64,000 bases of DNA from Pedococcus badiiscoriae (GCF_013408925.1 NZ_JACCAB010000001.1:806001-870000), one strand, 5' to 3'; positions 17,017 to 25,514 are shown, counted from the stretch's first letter. Numbers and translations are program-made. The notes: generated by a model not told the origin, from the letters alone.

Positions 17017-18245
17017 CCGGCCGTGGCCAGGGCCGGTTCGGCAACGGGACGGCCAGTCGCTCGACGAAGCTCACGCGACCCCCGGACCAGCATCGGCGCG
17101 AACGACGCGAGGGCCATCACGACGGCAGCCACGAGGACGACCCGGCTGGTCCCGTAGGCGTGCGCGAGCGGCCCGGCCAACGCGTTTCCGGCCGGGATCG
17201 CGACGAACGACGTGAGGATGTCCCACGACGACACGCGTGCGAGCACCGCGTGCGGCACCCCGTCCTGGAGCGCGGTGTCCCAGCAGACCGAGAAGTACAT
17301 CAGGCCGCCGAAGGCAACCATGGCCGCGCCGATGACGACGCCCAGGTGACCCGGCCAGGCGAATGCCGCTGCGAAGAGCGACATCAGGGCCACGCACGGC
17401 CAGCCGACGAAGAGCGGGCGGCTCGGCGGCACGCGCAGTGCGAAGAGACCACCGACCAGCCCGCCCGCCCCGGACGCGGCGGAGATCCAGCCGAGCGCCG
17501 TCGGGCCGCCGAGGTCGCGCACCGCGATGACGTCGATCAGCACCGTGACGGCGCCGAAGGCCGCGTGGTATGCCGTGGCGGCCAGCAGGCCCGCAAGCAG
17601 CCAACTGCGACTGGTGACCTCGTGCCAGCCCTCCCGCAGCTCCGCGAGCATCCCAGCGCGCGGCGCGCGTGGTGCGTCGACCCGGATGGCCGCGACGGTG
17701 GCCGCCGAGACGAGGAAGGAGACGGCATTGACCACGAAGGCCCAGGGCGCGCCTGCCCAGGCCACAAAGACACCCGCCGCGGCGGGGCCGAGGATGAAGG
17801 CGGAGTTCTGGAGGATGTTGAGGGTGGCGTTCGCCGCGTGCCGCCGGTCGGCCGCGACCAGCAGCGGACGCAGTGAGACGAACGCCGGCCCGAAGAAGGC
17901 GGCGGCACCACCGGTCACGGCGGCGAGCGCGCAGAGCAGCAGCACGCTGTGTTGGCCGGTGGCGAAGTAGCCGGCAGTGGCGAACGCGCTCAGGGCACGC
18001 ACGCCATCGCTGGCCACCATGAGGCGGCCCGGAGACACCCGGTCGGCCCAGACCCCGCCGACGAGCGTGCCGGCCAGGCGGGCCGTCATGGTGGCCGCGA
18101 GGACAAGGCCCAGGTGGCTGGCGGTGCCGCCACCGGCGAGGACGGCGACCGCCAGCGCGATCGGCGCGAACGCGTCGCCGAACCACGACAGACCCTGGCC
18201 GGTGGCCAGCAGGCGAAAGGCCGAGGGGGCGGGTGTGGAGGTCAT
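17013..18245 (-). CDS. Major facilitator superfamily transporter
   Basis: A 410-residue protein with about 12 membrane segments. The first loop GVWADRVSPGRLMVASD is the MFS motif and the overall design resembles MFS drug exporters of the enterobactin-exporter/MefA-like type. It is divergent from a MarR regulator across a 77-bp AT-rich gap with operator-like repeats, a typical arrangement for drug-responsive efflux. Start ATG at 18245 has a TAATGT box 7 nt upstream. The stop overlaps that of the neighbouring transporter in CTAG at 17013-17016. Confidence 0.9.
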   Translation of the reverse strand: MTSTPAPSAFRLLATGQGLSWFGDAFAPIALAVAVLAGGGTASHLGLVLAATMTARLAGTLVGGVWADRVSPGRLMVASDGVRALSAFATAGYFATGQHSVLLLCALAAVTGGAAAFFGPAFVSLRPLLVAADRRHAANATLNILQNSAFILGPAAAGVFVAWAGAPWAFVVNAVSFLVSAATVAAIRVDAPRAPRAGMLAELREGWHEVTSRSWLLAGLLAATAYHAAFGAVTVLIDVIAVRDLGGPTALGWISAASGAGGLVGGLFALRVPPSRPLFVGWPCVALMSLFAAAFAWPGHLGVVIGAAMVAFGGLMYFSVCWDTALQDGVPHAVLARVSSWDILTSFVAIPAGNALAGPLAHAYGTSRVVLVAAVVMALASFAPMLVRGSRELRRATGRPVAEPALATAG

Positions 18246-18322
18246 GTCGTCAACATTAGTACGCCGTCTAACTATCTGTCATCTAATTCTCAGATGGTAT
18301 CCAGATCTGCCACACTGGTGGC
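18246..18322. promoter_or_regulatory. Divergent promoters and operator-like repeats between an MFS gene and a MarR gene
   Basis: This gap is clearly AT-richer than its surroundings. Minus-strand TAATGT (18253-18258) ends 7 nt before the exporter ATG. Plus-strand CACACT (18311-18316) ends 6 nt before the MarR ATG. Two inverted repeats lie between: TTAG-N8-CTAA (18256-18271) and CATCT-N7-AGATG (18280-18296). The first overlaps the exporter -10 box. Confidence 0.55.
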
Positions 18323-18838
18323 ATGGCGAAGCGGCAGGCAGCGGAGCAGGAGCAGGACTGGGTCGACCAGCACGTCGAGCGGTGGCGACGCACCTTCAAG
18401 GGTTTCGACCCGGAGGTCGAGGGGGCCCTGGTGCGGATCGGCGCGATCAACCGGCACGTCAAGCGCGCCAATGCGGCCGCCTTCGACGAGCTCGGGCTCG
18501 GCCCGGCCGAGTACGACACCCTGCACACCCTGCTCATCCAGCCCGAGCCCAACGAGACGACGCCGGCCCAGCTCGCGGAGGCGTGCCACGTGACGCGCGC
18601 CGCGATGACGTCCCGACTGGACCGGCTGGTCGACCTGGCCTACGTCACGCGCGAGAGCGATCCTCTCGACCGGCGCCGGATCATCGTCCGGCCCACGACG
18701 GCAGGGCGTGCGGTGTGGAAGCAGGCCCTCGAGCTCGCCGTGGTCCGCGAGAAGCAGTCCATGGCGGTCCTGAGCGAGCCGGAGAAGCTGCAGCTCAACG
18801 TCCTGCTGCGCAAGATCGTCCTCGGCCTCGAGAGCTGA
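18323..18838 (+). CDS. MarR-family transcriptional regulator
   Basis: A 171-residue MarR-type winged-helix repressor. The DNA-binding region reads TPAQLAEACHVTRAAMTSRLDRLVDLAYVTRESDPLDRRRIIVRPT, with the conserved D-x-R-R of the wing. N-terminal residues 1-50 and the C-terminal helix supply the dimer interface. It is divergent from an exporter and likely represses it and itself through the repeats in the gap. The inducer is unknown. Confidence 0.93.
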   Translation: MAKRQAAEQEQDWVDQHVERWRRTFKGFDPEVEGALVRIGAINRHVKRANAAAFDELGLGPAEYDTLHTLLIQPEPNETTPAQLAEACHVTRAAMTSRLDRLVDLAYVTRESDPLDRRRIIVRPTTAGRAVWKQALELAVVREKQSMAVLSEPEKLQLNVLLRKIVLGLES

Positions 18839-18960
18839 CCCGGCCGACCGGGGCTGGCCCAGGTCCAGCCACCCGACTTGCGAGGGGTGGGGAGACTGCC
18901 ACGATGGACGAGGACCGCCGTGTCCGCGCGGTCCCCTGACTGCAGCACAAAGGAGTGCTC

Positions 18961-20532
18961 ATGGACCGAGATCTCAACGCGCCCCGCCTGCGTCCACCGT
19001 GGGGAACACGGCGCACCGCGATGGTCACGGTGGCGGCCGTGGCGGCCGGGTTCGCCCTGTGGTTCGCGACGTCGGCAGACGCCAATGGTGACGATGGCCA
19101 CCGCACCGATGCACCCGGTGTGACCGCCAACATGTTCGAGTGGAACTGGAGCTCGGTGGCGCGCGAGTGCACGAACCACCTGGGGCCGGCCGGGTTCCGG
19201 GGAGTCCAGGTGGCACCCCCGGCGGACTCCCTGAAGCGGACGTCGCTCGGCAACGGCAGTGACACGGTGCTGCACCCGTGGTGGGAGGTGTACCAGCCGG
19301 TCGACTACACCCTGACCAGCCGGATGGGCACCGCGGCGCAGTTCGCCGCCATGGTGAGCACCTGCCGCCAGGCAGGGGTCAAGGTCTATGTCGACGCCGT
19401 GATCAACCACATGACCGGCCAGGGCAACACCTCCTACGGGGGCCAGTCATACACCCACTTCAGCTACCCGGCCGTCCCCTACACCGCGGCCGACTTCCAC
19501 CAGAAGGGCACCGGCCCGAACGACTGCTCCTCGAGCTCGGGCGGCATCGAGGACTTCAACAACGTCCACCAGGTCTTCAAGTGCGAGCTCCTCGGTCTCG
19601 CCGACCTCAACACCTCCGACCCCGGCGTGCAGTCCCGGCTGGCCGCCTACCTCAACACGTTGATCGGCTATGGCGTGTCGGGCTTCCGCGTCGACGCTGC
19701 CAAGCACATCGGCCAGGCAGACCTCGACGCGATCTACCGGCAGCTCCACCGGACCAAGGACGGACTGCGCCCGTACTGGGCCCTGGAGGTGTTCGGCGGT
19801 GGTCCCGGCATCCTCTCGCCCCAGGCCTTCACCACCAGCGGGAGCGTCCTCGGGCTCGACGGCGTCAAGCAGATCCGCGACGCCTTCAAGAGCTACCCCG
19901 ACCAGCACATCGGCAGCCTCGCCACGCTTCAGGTCTTCGGGTCCGGGTCCGGGTTGACGCCCAGCGACAGGACGCTGTCCTTCGTGACCAACCACGACAC
20001 GGAGCGCAATGGCGACGCCCTGAGCTACAAGGACGGCAGCCGGTACCTCCTGGCCAACGAGTGGCTGCTGGCCTCTGGCTACGGCTCCCCACAGGTCTTC
20101 TCGGGCTTCACCTTCAGCAGCCCGGACGACTCCCCGCCCTCTGACGCGAACGGCATCATCACCGACGCGGACTGCGGCACCGGACGGTGGACGTGCACGC
20201 ACCGGAACCCGGGCATCGTCGGCATGGTCGGCTGGCACAACTATGTCGGGAAGGCGCAACGGGCCAACTTCTATACCGACGGTGACAACGTCATCGCCTT
20301 CAGCCGGGGCAACCGGGGTTGGGCCGCCTTCAACAACGGCACGTCGCCGAAGACCATCACCGTCCAGACGGGGCTCCCCGGGGGCGACTACTGCAACGTC
20401 CTGGCGAGCCAACGCTCCGGGTCCGGCTGCACCAACGGCGCGCCCCCGGTCCACGTGGATTCGCACGGCCTCGTGACGACCACGGTCGGCCCGTCCGGCG
20501 CGGTCGGGCTCGACAGGGCGAACAAGCTCTGA
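18961..20532 (+). CDS. Secreted alpha-amylase (GH13)
   Basis: A 523-residue extracellular starch-degrading enzyme. The N-terminal signal peptide is RRTAMVTVAAVAAGFALWF followed by ATSADA. GH13 conserved regions are DAVINH (145-150), GFRVDAAKH (241-249, nucleophile Asp245), the acid/base Glu276 in ALEVFGG, and FVTNHDTER with Asp346. A C-terminal beta domain follows from about residue 430. There is no starch-binding module. ATG at 18961 is chosen over GTG at 18955 because AAAGGAG is then 6 nt upstream. It resembles animal- and Streptomyces-type amylases. Confidence 0.95.
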   Translation: MDRDLNAPRLRPPWGTRRTAMVTVAAVAAGFALWFATSADANGDDGHRTDAPGVTANMFEWNWSSVARECTNHLGPAGFRGVQVAPPADSLKRTSLGNGSDTVLHPWWEVYQPVDYTLTSRMGTAAQFAAMVSTCRQAGVKVYVDAVINHMTGQGNTSYGGQSYTHFSYPAVPYTAADFHQKGTGPNDCSSSSGGIEDFNNVHQVFKCELLGLADLNTSDPGVQSRLAAYLNTLIGYGVSGFRVDAAKHIGQADLDAIYRQLHRTKDGLRPYWALEVFGGGPGILSPQAFTTSGSVLGLDGVKQIRDAFKSYPDQHIGSLATLQVFGSGSGLTPSDRTLSFVTNHDTERNGDALSYKDGSRYLLANEWLLASGYGSPQVFSGFTFSSPDDSPPSDANGIITDADCGTGRWTCTHRNPGIVGMVGWHNYVGKAQRANFYTDGDNVIAFSRGNRGWAAFNNGTSPKTITVQTGLPGGDYCNVLASQRSGSGCTNGAPPVHVDSHGLVTTTVGPSGAVGLDRANKL

Positions 20533-20541
20533 GCCGCCACA

Positions 20542-20576
20542 GGTGGGACGCCGGGCACCGTGCCCGACGTCCCACC
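20542..20576. terminator. Bidirectional terminator between the amylase and ABC-F genes
   Basis: Outer arms GGTGGGACG and CGTCCCACC pair over 9 bp and inner arms CGGGCA and TGCCCG continue the stem after a single mismatch, with a CCG loop. It sits between two convergent stops, 10 bp after the amylase gene. Confidence 0.8.
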
Positions 20577-20632
20577 GGGGCGGTGACCGTCCCACGGCAG
20601 TGCTGACATCACGCCACGACCTCCGCGTCCGG

Positions 20633-22315
20633 TCAGCGGGCGCGGGCGACCCGCCCCTCGTCCCAGACAGGTTCGTCCGACTCGTAGACGCGGCCGTCGG
20701 CGCCGAACACCAGGAACCGGTCGAAGCCCCGCGCGAACCAGCGGTCGTGGGTGACGGCGATGACGGTGCCCTCGAAGGCCTCCAGCCCCTCCTCGAGGGC
20801 CTCGGCCGAGTGCAGGTCGAGGTTGTCGGTGGGCTCGTCGAGCAGCAGGCAGGTGGCGCCGGACAGCTCGAGCAACAGGATCTGGAACCGCGCCTGCTGG
20901 CCGCCCGACAGGGAGTCGAAGGTCTGCTCGCTGGCGCGGGCCAGGCCGTACCGGTCGAGGACGCGGGCCGCCTCCTCGCGCGGTCGTCCGGTCCGGTGCT
21001 CGTCACCGCGGTGCAGGATCTCCAGCAGGGTCCGGCCCACCAGTGCCGGCTGCTCGTGCGTCTGGGCGAACCAGCCGGGCCTGACGCGCGAGCCGAGCCG
21101 CAGCCGACCGGTGTGGGTCACCGGCGTGGGCTGGATGTCGCCCACGGGGCGGTGCTCGGCGTCCGGGTCACTGCCACCGCAGGCGACCAGCCGCAGGAAG
21201 TGCGACTTGCCCGACCCGTTGCTGCCCAGGACCGCGACGCGTTCGCCGAACCAGATCTCGAGGTCGAACGGCTTCATCAGGCCGGCCAGCTCGAGCCGCT
21301 CGGCGATGACCGCACGCTTGGCCGTGCGACCCCCTGTGAGGCGCATCCGGACGTTCTGCCGAGGCGGCACCGCCTCGGGCGGACCAGCCTCCTCGAACCG
21401 CCGCAGCCGCGTCTCGGCCGCCTGCAGCTTGGGTGCCATGTCGGAGTTGTAGGCCGCCTTCTGGCGGTACATGATCACCAGCGCCTTGAGCTTGGCCTGC
21501 TCCTCGTCCCAGCGGCGGCGCAGCTCCTCGAGCCGGGAGTTCCGGTCGTCGCGCGCCTGCTGGTAGGTCGCGAACCGACCGGGGTGGACCCACAGCGTCG
21601 AGCCGGCGCCGCCGGGTTCGAGGGTCGCCACCCGCGTGGCCACCCGGTTGAGGAGCTCGCGGTCGTGGCTGACGAACAGCACCGTCTTGGCGGAGGCGAT
21701 CAGCTGTTCCTCGAGCCATCTCTTGGCCGGGACGTCGAGGTAGTTGTCCGGCTCGTCGAGCAGCAGCACCTCCTCGGGACCGCGCAGCAGCGCCTCGAGC
21801 ACCACCCGTTTCTGCTCACCGCCCGACAGCGTGGTGACCTTGCGCCACTGCGCCTTGTCGAACGGCATACCGAGGGCTGCGACGGTGCAGACGTCCCACA
21901 GCGTCTCGTAGTCGTAGCCGCCCACGTCGCCCCACGTGACCAACGCCTGCGCGTAGGCCATCTGGTCGGCCTCGCTGTCCCGTTCCATCATCAACAGCTC
22001 GGTGCGGTCGATCTCGGCGGCCGCTCGGCGCAGCGGTTCCGGGGCCACCGAGAGCAACAGGTCACGCACGGTCGACTCGTCACGGACCGACCCCACGAAC
22101 TGGCGCATCACCCCCAGGCCACCGGAGCGGGTCACGGCACCCTCGTGGGCCACCAGGTCCCCGGCGATGATCCGACCGAGCGTCGTCTTTCCCGTGCCGT
22201 TGGGGCCGATGAGCGCCACCTTGGCACCCTCCCCGACCCGCAGCGAGACGTCGCTGAGCAGCGGCCTGCCGTCGGGCAGGGCGAAGCTCACGGTGTTGAT
22301 GTCGAGGTGTCCCAC
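20633..22315 (-). CDS. ABC-F family ATPase
   Basis: A 560-residue protein with two fused ATP-binding cassettes and no membrane segment. Walker A motifs are GPNGTGKTT and GSNGSGKSH, signatures LSGGEQKR and LSGGQQAR, and Walker B regions VLLLDEPDNYLDV and CLLLDEPTDNLDL. A charged linker rich in Arg, Glu and Lys joins the cassettes. ABC-F proteins act on ribosomes, either in antibiotic protection or in translation control; the subgroup cannot be fixed here. The start codon is GTG. Confidence 0.93.
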   Translation of the reverse strand: MGHLDINTVSFALPDGRPLLSDVSLRVGEGAKVALIGPNGTGKTTLGRIIAGDLVAHEGAVTRSGGLGVMRQFVGSVRDESTVRDLLLSVAPEPLRRAAAEIDRTELLMMERDSEADQMAYAQALVTWGDVGGYDYETLWDVCTVAALGMPFDKAQWRKVTTLSGGEQKRVVLEALLRGPEEVLLLDEPDNYLDVPAKRWLEEQLIASAKTVLFVSHDRELLNRVATRVATLEPGGAGSTLWVHPGRFATYQQARDDRNSRLEELRRRWDEEQAKLKALVIMYRQKAAYNSDMAPKLQAAETRLRRFEEAGPPEAVPPRQNVRMRLTGGRTAKRAVIAERLELAGLMKPFDLEIWFGERVAVLGSNGSGKSHFLRLVACGGSDPDAEHRPVGDIQPTPVTHTGRLRLGSRVRPGWFAQTHEQPALVGRTLLEILHRGDEHRTGRPREEAARVLDRYGLARASEQTFDSLSGGQQARFQILLLELSGATCLLLDEPTDNLDLHSAEALEEGLEAFEGTVIAVTHDRWFARGFDRFLVFGADGRVYESDEPVWDEGRVARAR

Positions 22316-22430
22316 GGGGTCAAGGGTGCTGTACGCGACCCCCGCGCGTCATCTCAGTTCTCTGGCCGGGCGGAACGGGACGAAACCCGCCCCAGCATCC
22401 CAGCTCGCCTCCTGGTTCTTGCTCCCTCGC

Positions 22431-22436
22431 TAGGGT
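22431..22436 (+). promoter_or_regulatory. Predicted -10 box of the secreted barrel-like protein gene
   Basis: TAGGGT ends 7 nt before the GTG start at 22444, with no ribosome-binding site between. This fits the leaderless pattern seen at several genes here. Confidence 0.45.
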
Positions 22437-22443
22437 CGCCCTC

Positions 22444-23298
22444 GTGGCGATCGTCGGAGCCCTCGGTGTGACGGTGGCGGGTCAGGCGGTGGCCGCCCCG
22501 CTCCCGACGGTGGACCGGTCGGCTCGCCCCGCCTCGGCTCGCGCCATGTGGGTCTGGGACACCTCCGACCCGCAGGCGGTCGTCAGCCTCGCGACGGCCC
22601 GCGGCATCGGTCAGCTGTATGCCGCCGTGCCGGCGCACGTGGACAGCTCACCGGAGCTCGCCGAGCTCCAGCGGCTCGTCGCGCTGGCCGACGTCGCGAG
22701 GGTGCGCGTCGACGCCCTCGGCGGCGATCCCGGCTGGGTCGACGACCCGGCCCGGGTGGTCACCAGCTGGCTGCAGCCGGCGCTCGCGACGGGGCTGTTC
22801 ACCGGGGTCCACGTCGACATCGAGCCCTACACGACCCCGGCCTGGACGAAGAACCGCAGAGCGGTCATCACGAGGTACCTCGCCACCCTCGACCGGCTCC
22901 ACGCGGCTACCGCAGGCGCGCCGATCGAGGCGGACATCCCCTTCTGGTTCGACGAGGTCCCCGCGAACGGCTCGACCCTCGACCGCGAGGTCATGCGGCG
23001 CACCGAAGCCGTCGCCGTGATGGCCTACCGCAACCATGCCGACGGACCGGACGGCACCATCGCCGTGGCCTCGGCGGGGGTCGCCGCCGGCGCCCAGCTC
23101 GGACGGCCGGTGCGGATCGGGCAGGAGACGAACGACCTCGGCGTCGAGCCGACCGAGGTCAAGCAGACGTTCCACGGCATGACCCTGGCGCAGATGGACA
23201 GCCAGCTGAGCCTCGTCCGGGATGCCTTCTCGGGCTCCCCTGCCTTCGCCGGCCTGGCGATCCATGACTCGCGTGGCTACGCCGCGATCACCGGCTGA
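22444..23298 (+). CDS. Secreted protein, glycosidase-like barrel (function unknown)
   Basis: A 284-residue protein with a weakly charged signal peptide (IVGALGVTVAGQAVA). Alternating strands and helices such as RAMWVWDT, GQLYAAVP, VRVDALGGDPGW, FTGVHVDIEPYTTPAW, EADIPFWFDEVP and AVAVMAYRNH look like a (beta/alpha)8 barrel. The acidic HVDIEPY strand end is where a catalytic acid would lie in such folds. I do not recognise the family and claim no substrate. The start relies on a TAGGGT box 7 nt upstream. Its 3' end overlaps the convergent TetR gene by 11 bp. Confidence 0.7.
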   Translation: MAIVGALGVTVAGQAVAAPLPTVDRSARPASARAMWVWDTSDPQAVVSLATARGIGQLYAAVPAHVDSSPELAELQRLVALADVARVRVDALGGDPGWVDDPARVVTSWLQPALATGLFTGVHVDIEPYTTPAWTKNRRAVITRYLATLDRLHAATAGAPIEADIPFWFDEVPANGSTLDREVMRRTEAVAVMAYRNHADGPDGTIAVASAGVAAGAQLGRPVRIGQETNDLGVEPTEVKQTFHGMTLAQMDSQLSLVRDAFSGSPAFAGLAIHDSRGYAAITG

Positions 23299-23950
23299 CC
23301 TGCGGCTCGGGTTCGAGCAACAGGCGGCACCAGAGGTCTTCGAGCAGGTCCGCGTAGCGCTGGGGGGACCAACCCCGCGAGCGCAGCAACAGCCAGTACT
23401 CCGGCGCGTTGGTCGACCACACCACGTCGGCGACCTCCCGGTCGGTGAGGTCTGCTCGCAGGTGTCCGGTGGACCGCAGGTCGGCGGCGAAAAGCAGCAT
23501 GTTCGACGCTCGGCGCTCGACCAGCCGGGTCCACGTCCGGGCGCACTCCTCGTCGTGGTCCCCGGCGTGGCGCAGGGCCTCGATGAGCGGCGCCGTCGCA
23601 GGCATGAGCGCACCGAGCGCCGCGGCATACACGGCGATCTTGTCCCGGCCCGACGGGGCAGCTCTCACCGCCCGGACATAGTCGCGCTGCTCGGCCGGGA
23701 TCGGCTCGTCCGACGATCCCAGGACCATGTCGATGACGGCCACCACCAGCTCGGGCTTGCGGCCCACGCTCGCGTAGACGGTGTCGACCGACACCCCGGC
23801 CCGTGCAGCCACCTGCGCAACCGTCGTGGCGCCATACCCCTGGCTGGACAACAGCTCTCGCGCCGCCGCGAGGACCTCGCGGCGGGTGCGGGCGGCCCGC
23901 TCGGCGCGGACCGGGGAGGTGTAGCGCCGGGGCTTGACGGAGTCGCTCAT
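23288..23950 (-). CDS. TetR-family transcriptional regulator
   Basis: A 220-residue repressor. The N-terminal helix-turn-helix includes RREVLAAARELLSSQGYGATTVAQVAARAGVSVDTVYASVGRK in pieces typical of TetR proteins. The remaining helices form the ligand and dimer domain. ATG at 23950 is chosen over upstream in-frame starts because TAAGGT lies 7 nt before it. It is divergent from a cupin gene, and a 31-bp palindrome in the gap probably binds this protein. Confidence 0.92.
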   Translation of the reverse strand: MSDSVKPRRYTSPVRAERAARTRREVLAAARELLSSQGYGATTVAQVAARAGVSVDTVYASVGRKPELVVAVIDMVLGSSDEPIPAEQRDYVRAVRAAPSGRDKIAVYAAALGALMPATAPLIEALRHAGDHDEECARTWTRLVERRASNMLLFAADLRSTGHLRADLTDREVADVVWSTNAPEYWLLLRSRGWSPQRYADLLEDLWCRLLLEPEPQVSR

Positions 23951-23957
23951 CGGGCCT

Positions 23958-23997
23958 ACCTTACCAATATTCGCCCGAATCCGTTTCGGATGAATAT
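23958..23997. promoter_or_regulatory. Palindromic TetR operator between the TetR and cupin genes
   Basis: The palindrome spans 23967-23997: ATATTC at its left end mirrors GAATAT at its right end, and CCGAA (23975-23979) mirrors TTCGG (23985-23989), around a centre at 23982. The TetR gene's own -10-like box TAAGGT is at 23958-23963 on the minus strand. Occupancy would block that promoter and likely the cupin promoter. Confidence 0.7.
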
Positions 23998-24011
23998 GCG
24001 GGAGGAACCCC

Positions 24012-24563
24012 ATGACCGAGAAGTCGACGACCGCCACGCACCGTCCGCTCGACGCTGGGGACGAGCCCCCGCCCCGAGCGGTCTTCCGCGCCGGGGGGAC
24101 CGCCCGGGCCACTTGGGCGATGGGCTCGTTGTTCGAGCACCTGCTGACGGCCGAGGAGTCCGGCGGGACCCTCGGCGTCGCCCTGGTCACCCAGCCGCCG
24201 GGAATCGCGACACCACTGCACCGCCATCAGCGCGAGGCCGAAGCGTTCTTCCTCCTGGACGGCGCGATGACGTACCGCGCGGGCGACGAGGTCTTCCATC
24301 TGGTCGGGGGCGACTTCATCTGGCTGCCGCCGAACCTCCCCCACGCCTTCCGCGTCACCGGCGACCGGCCGGTGCGCTTCGTCGGCCTCGCCGACCCGGG
24401 CCATCTCTTCGGGCTCTACGACGAGGTGGGCCTGCCCGCGAGCGAGCGCCGTCTGCCCGGCCCCGATGGGCGACCCATGGAGCAGGAGATCCCGCGGTGG
24501 AACGCCGTCGGGCCGAGGTACGGGCTCGAGGTCCTGGGGCCGCCCCTGCCCGAGGAGTCCTAG
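24012..24563 (+). CDS. Cupin-domain protein (quercetin-dioxygenase-like)
   Basis: A 183-residue single cupin. Motif 1 is PLHRHQREAEAFFLLDG with metal-ligand histidines and glutamate, and motif 2 is WLPPNLPHAFRV with the final histidine. Such proteins are metal-dependent dioxygenases or isomerases; the substrate is unknown. GGAGGA precedes the ATG at normal spacing. It is divergent from TetR and probably under its control, as a detoxification or catabolic enzyme. It ends 16 bp before the convergent truA stop. Confidence 0.88.
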   Translation: MTEKSTTATHRPLDAGDEPPPRAVFRAGGTARATWAMGSLFEHLLTAEESGGTLGVALVTQPPGIATPLHRHQREAEAFFLLDGAMTYRAGDEVFHLVGGDFIWLPPNLPHAFRVTGDRPVRFVGLADPGHLFGLYDEVGLPASERRLPGPDGRPMEQEIPRWNAVGPRYGLEVLGPPLPEES

Positions 24564-24579
24564 CCCGCACCCGGCCCGG

Positions 24580-25449
24580 TCAGGCGAGGTTTCGCCGGAC
24601 CCGCGACTCCTTCGCGCGCGCAGCCAGATCCGCGTCGTCGGGGTACACGACCTCCTCGAGGCACAGCCCGTGTGGGGGCATGACCATCACGGCGGCGTCG
24701 CGGACCGCGGCCTGCATCACCTCAGCCGGCCAGCCGACCTCCTTGCGCCCCTCGCCCACCGGCACGACCGCGCCGACCAGCGAGCGCACCATCGAGTGGC
24801 AGAACGCGTCGGCGACCACGGTGGCCTCGAGCGTGCCGTCGGGGCCGCGCTGCCACGAGTACTCGAGCAGGGTGCGCACGGTGGTGGCCCCTTCCCGCCT
24901 CTTGCAGAAGGCCCCGAAGTCGTGGAGCCCCACCAGCCGCCGCGCGGCAGCGTGCATGGCGTCGACGTCGAGGGCTCGGGTGACGACGACGGTCTCGCGC
25001 CGACGCAGCGGGTCGGCCAGCTCCGGTTGGTCGGCCAAGCGGTAGAGGTATCGGCGCCGCAGGGCGGAGAACCGCGCGTCGAAACCGTGCGGGGCAACGG
25101 ACACCGACCGCATACCGATGTCCGCAGGGAGTATGCCGCGGAGCCGGCTCAGCGCCGCCTGCTGCGGTGTCCGCGTCGACCGGCCGGGCAGCAGAGCCCA
25201 GGCGTCGACATCGGCGTCGAGGTGCGCCACCTGGCCGCGCGCGTGGACACCGGCGTCGGTGCGCCCCGCCACGGTGAGCCGGACCGGCTGCTCCGCGCGC
25301 AGCATCGTCGTCAGGGCTGCTGACAGCTCACCCTCGACGGTCCGCAGGCCCGGCTGAGCGGCCCACCCCGAGAAGTCCGTGCCGTCGTAGCCGAAGTCGA
25401 GGCGGATCCGCAGGGGCACGGTCGGCCGCTCCCCCTGCTCCTGATCCAT
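24580..25449 (-). CDS. truA: tRNA pseudouridine synthase A
   Basis: Makes pseudouridine at positions 38-40 of the tRNA anticodon arm. The 289-residue product has the catalytic Asp65 in AGRTDAGVHARGQ, the N-terminal FGYDGTDFSGW, and the C-terminal FCHSMVRSLVGAVVPVGEG. It normally follows rplQ directly, but here a plus-strand transporter gene is wedged between them. A TAGGCT box 6 nt before the ATG suggests it has its own leaderless promoter. Confidence 0.96.
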   Translation of the reverse strand: MDQEQGERPTVPLRIRLDFGYDGTDFSGWAAQPGLRTVEGELSAALTTMLRAEQPVRLTVAGRTDAGVHARGQVAHLDADVDAWALLPGRSTRTPQQAALSRLRGILPADIGMRSVSVAPHGFDARFSALRRRYLYRLADQPELADPLRRRETVVVTRALDVDAMHAAARRLVGLHDFGAFCKRREGATTVRTLLEYSWQRGPDGTLEATVVADAFCHSMVRSLVGAVVPVGEGRKEVGWPAEVMQAAVRDAAVMVMPPHGLCLEEVVYPDDADLAARAKESRVRRNLA

Positions 25450-25455
25450 GCGTCA

Positions 25456-25461
25456 AGCCTA
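25456..25461 (-). promoter_or_regulatory. Predicted -10 box of truA (leaderless)
   Basis: Minus-strand TAGGCT ends exactly 6 nt before the truA ATG. Own-promoter control makes sense because rplQ is no longer directly upstream. Confidence 0.5.
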
Positions 25462-25514
25462 GCCACGCCCGGTGGTTGACCTCTGCGAGACCCGGGGTCT
25501 GCGAGAGTGGCCGC

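Noticed and set aside
15128..24563. Antiphage defence island or secondary-metabolite cluster
   Set aside because: No nuclease, methyltransferase, toxin-antitoxin, NRPS or PKS gene is present. The block is regulators, transporters and hydrolases.
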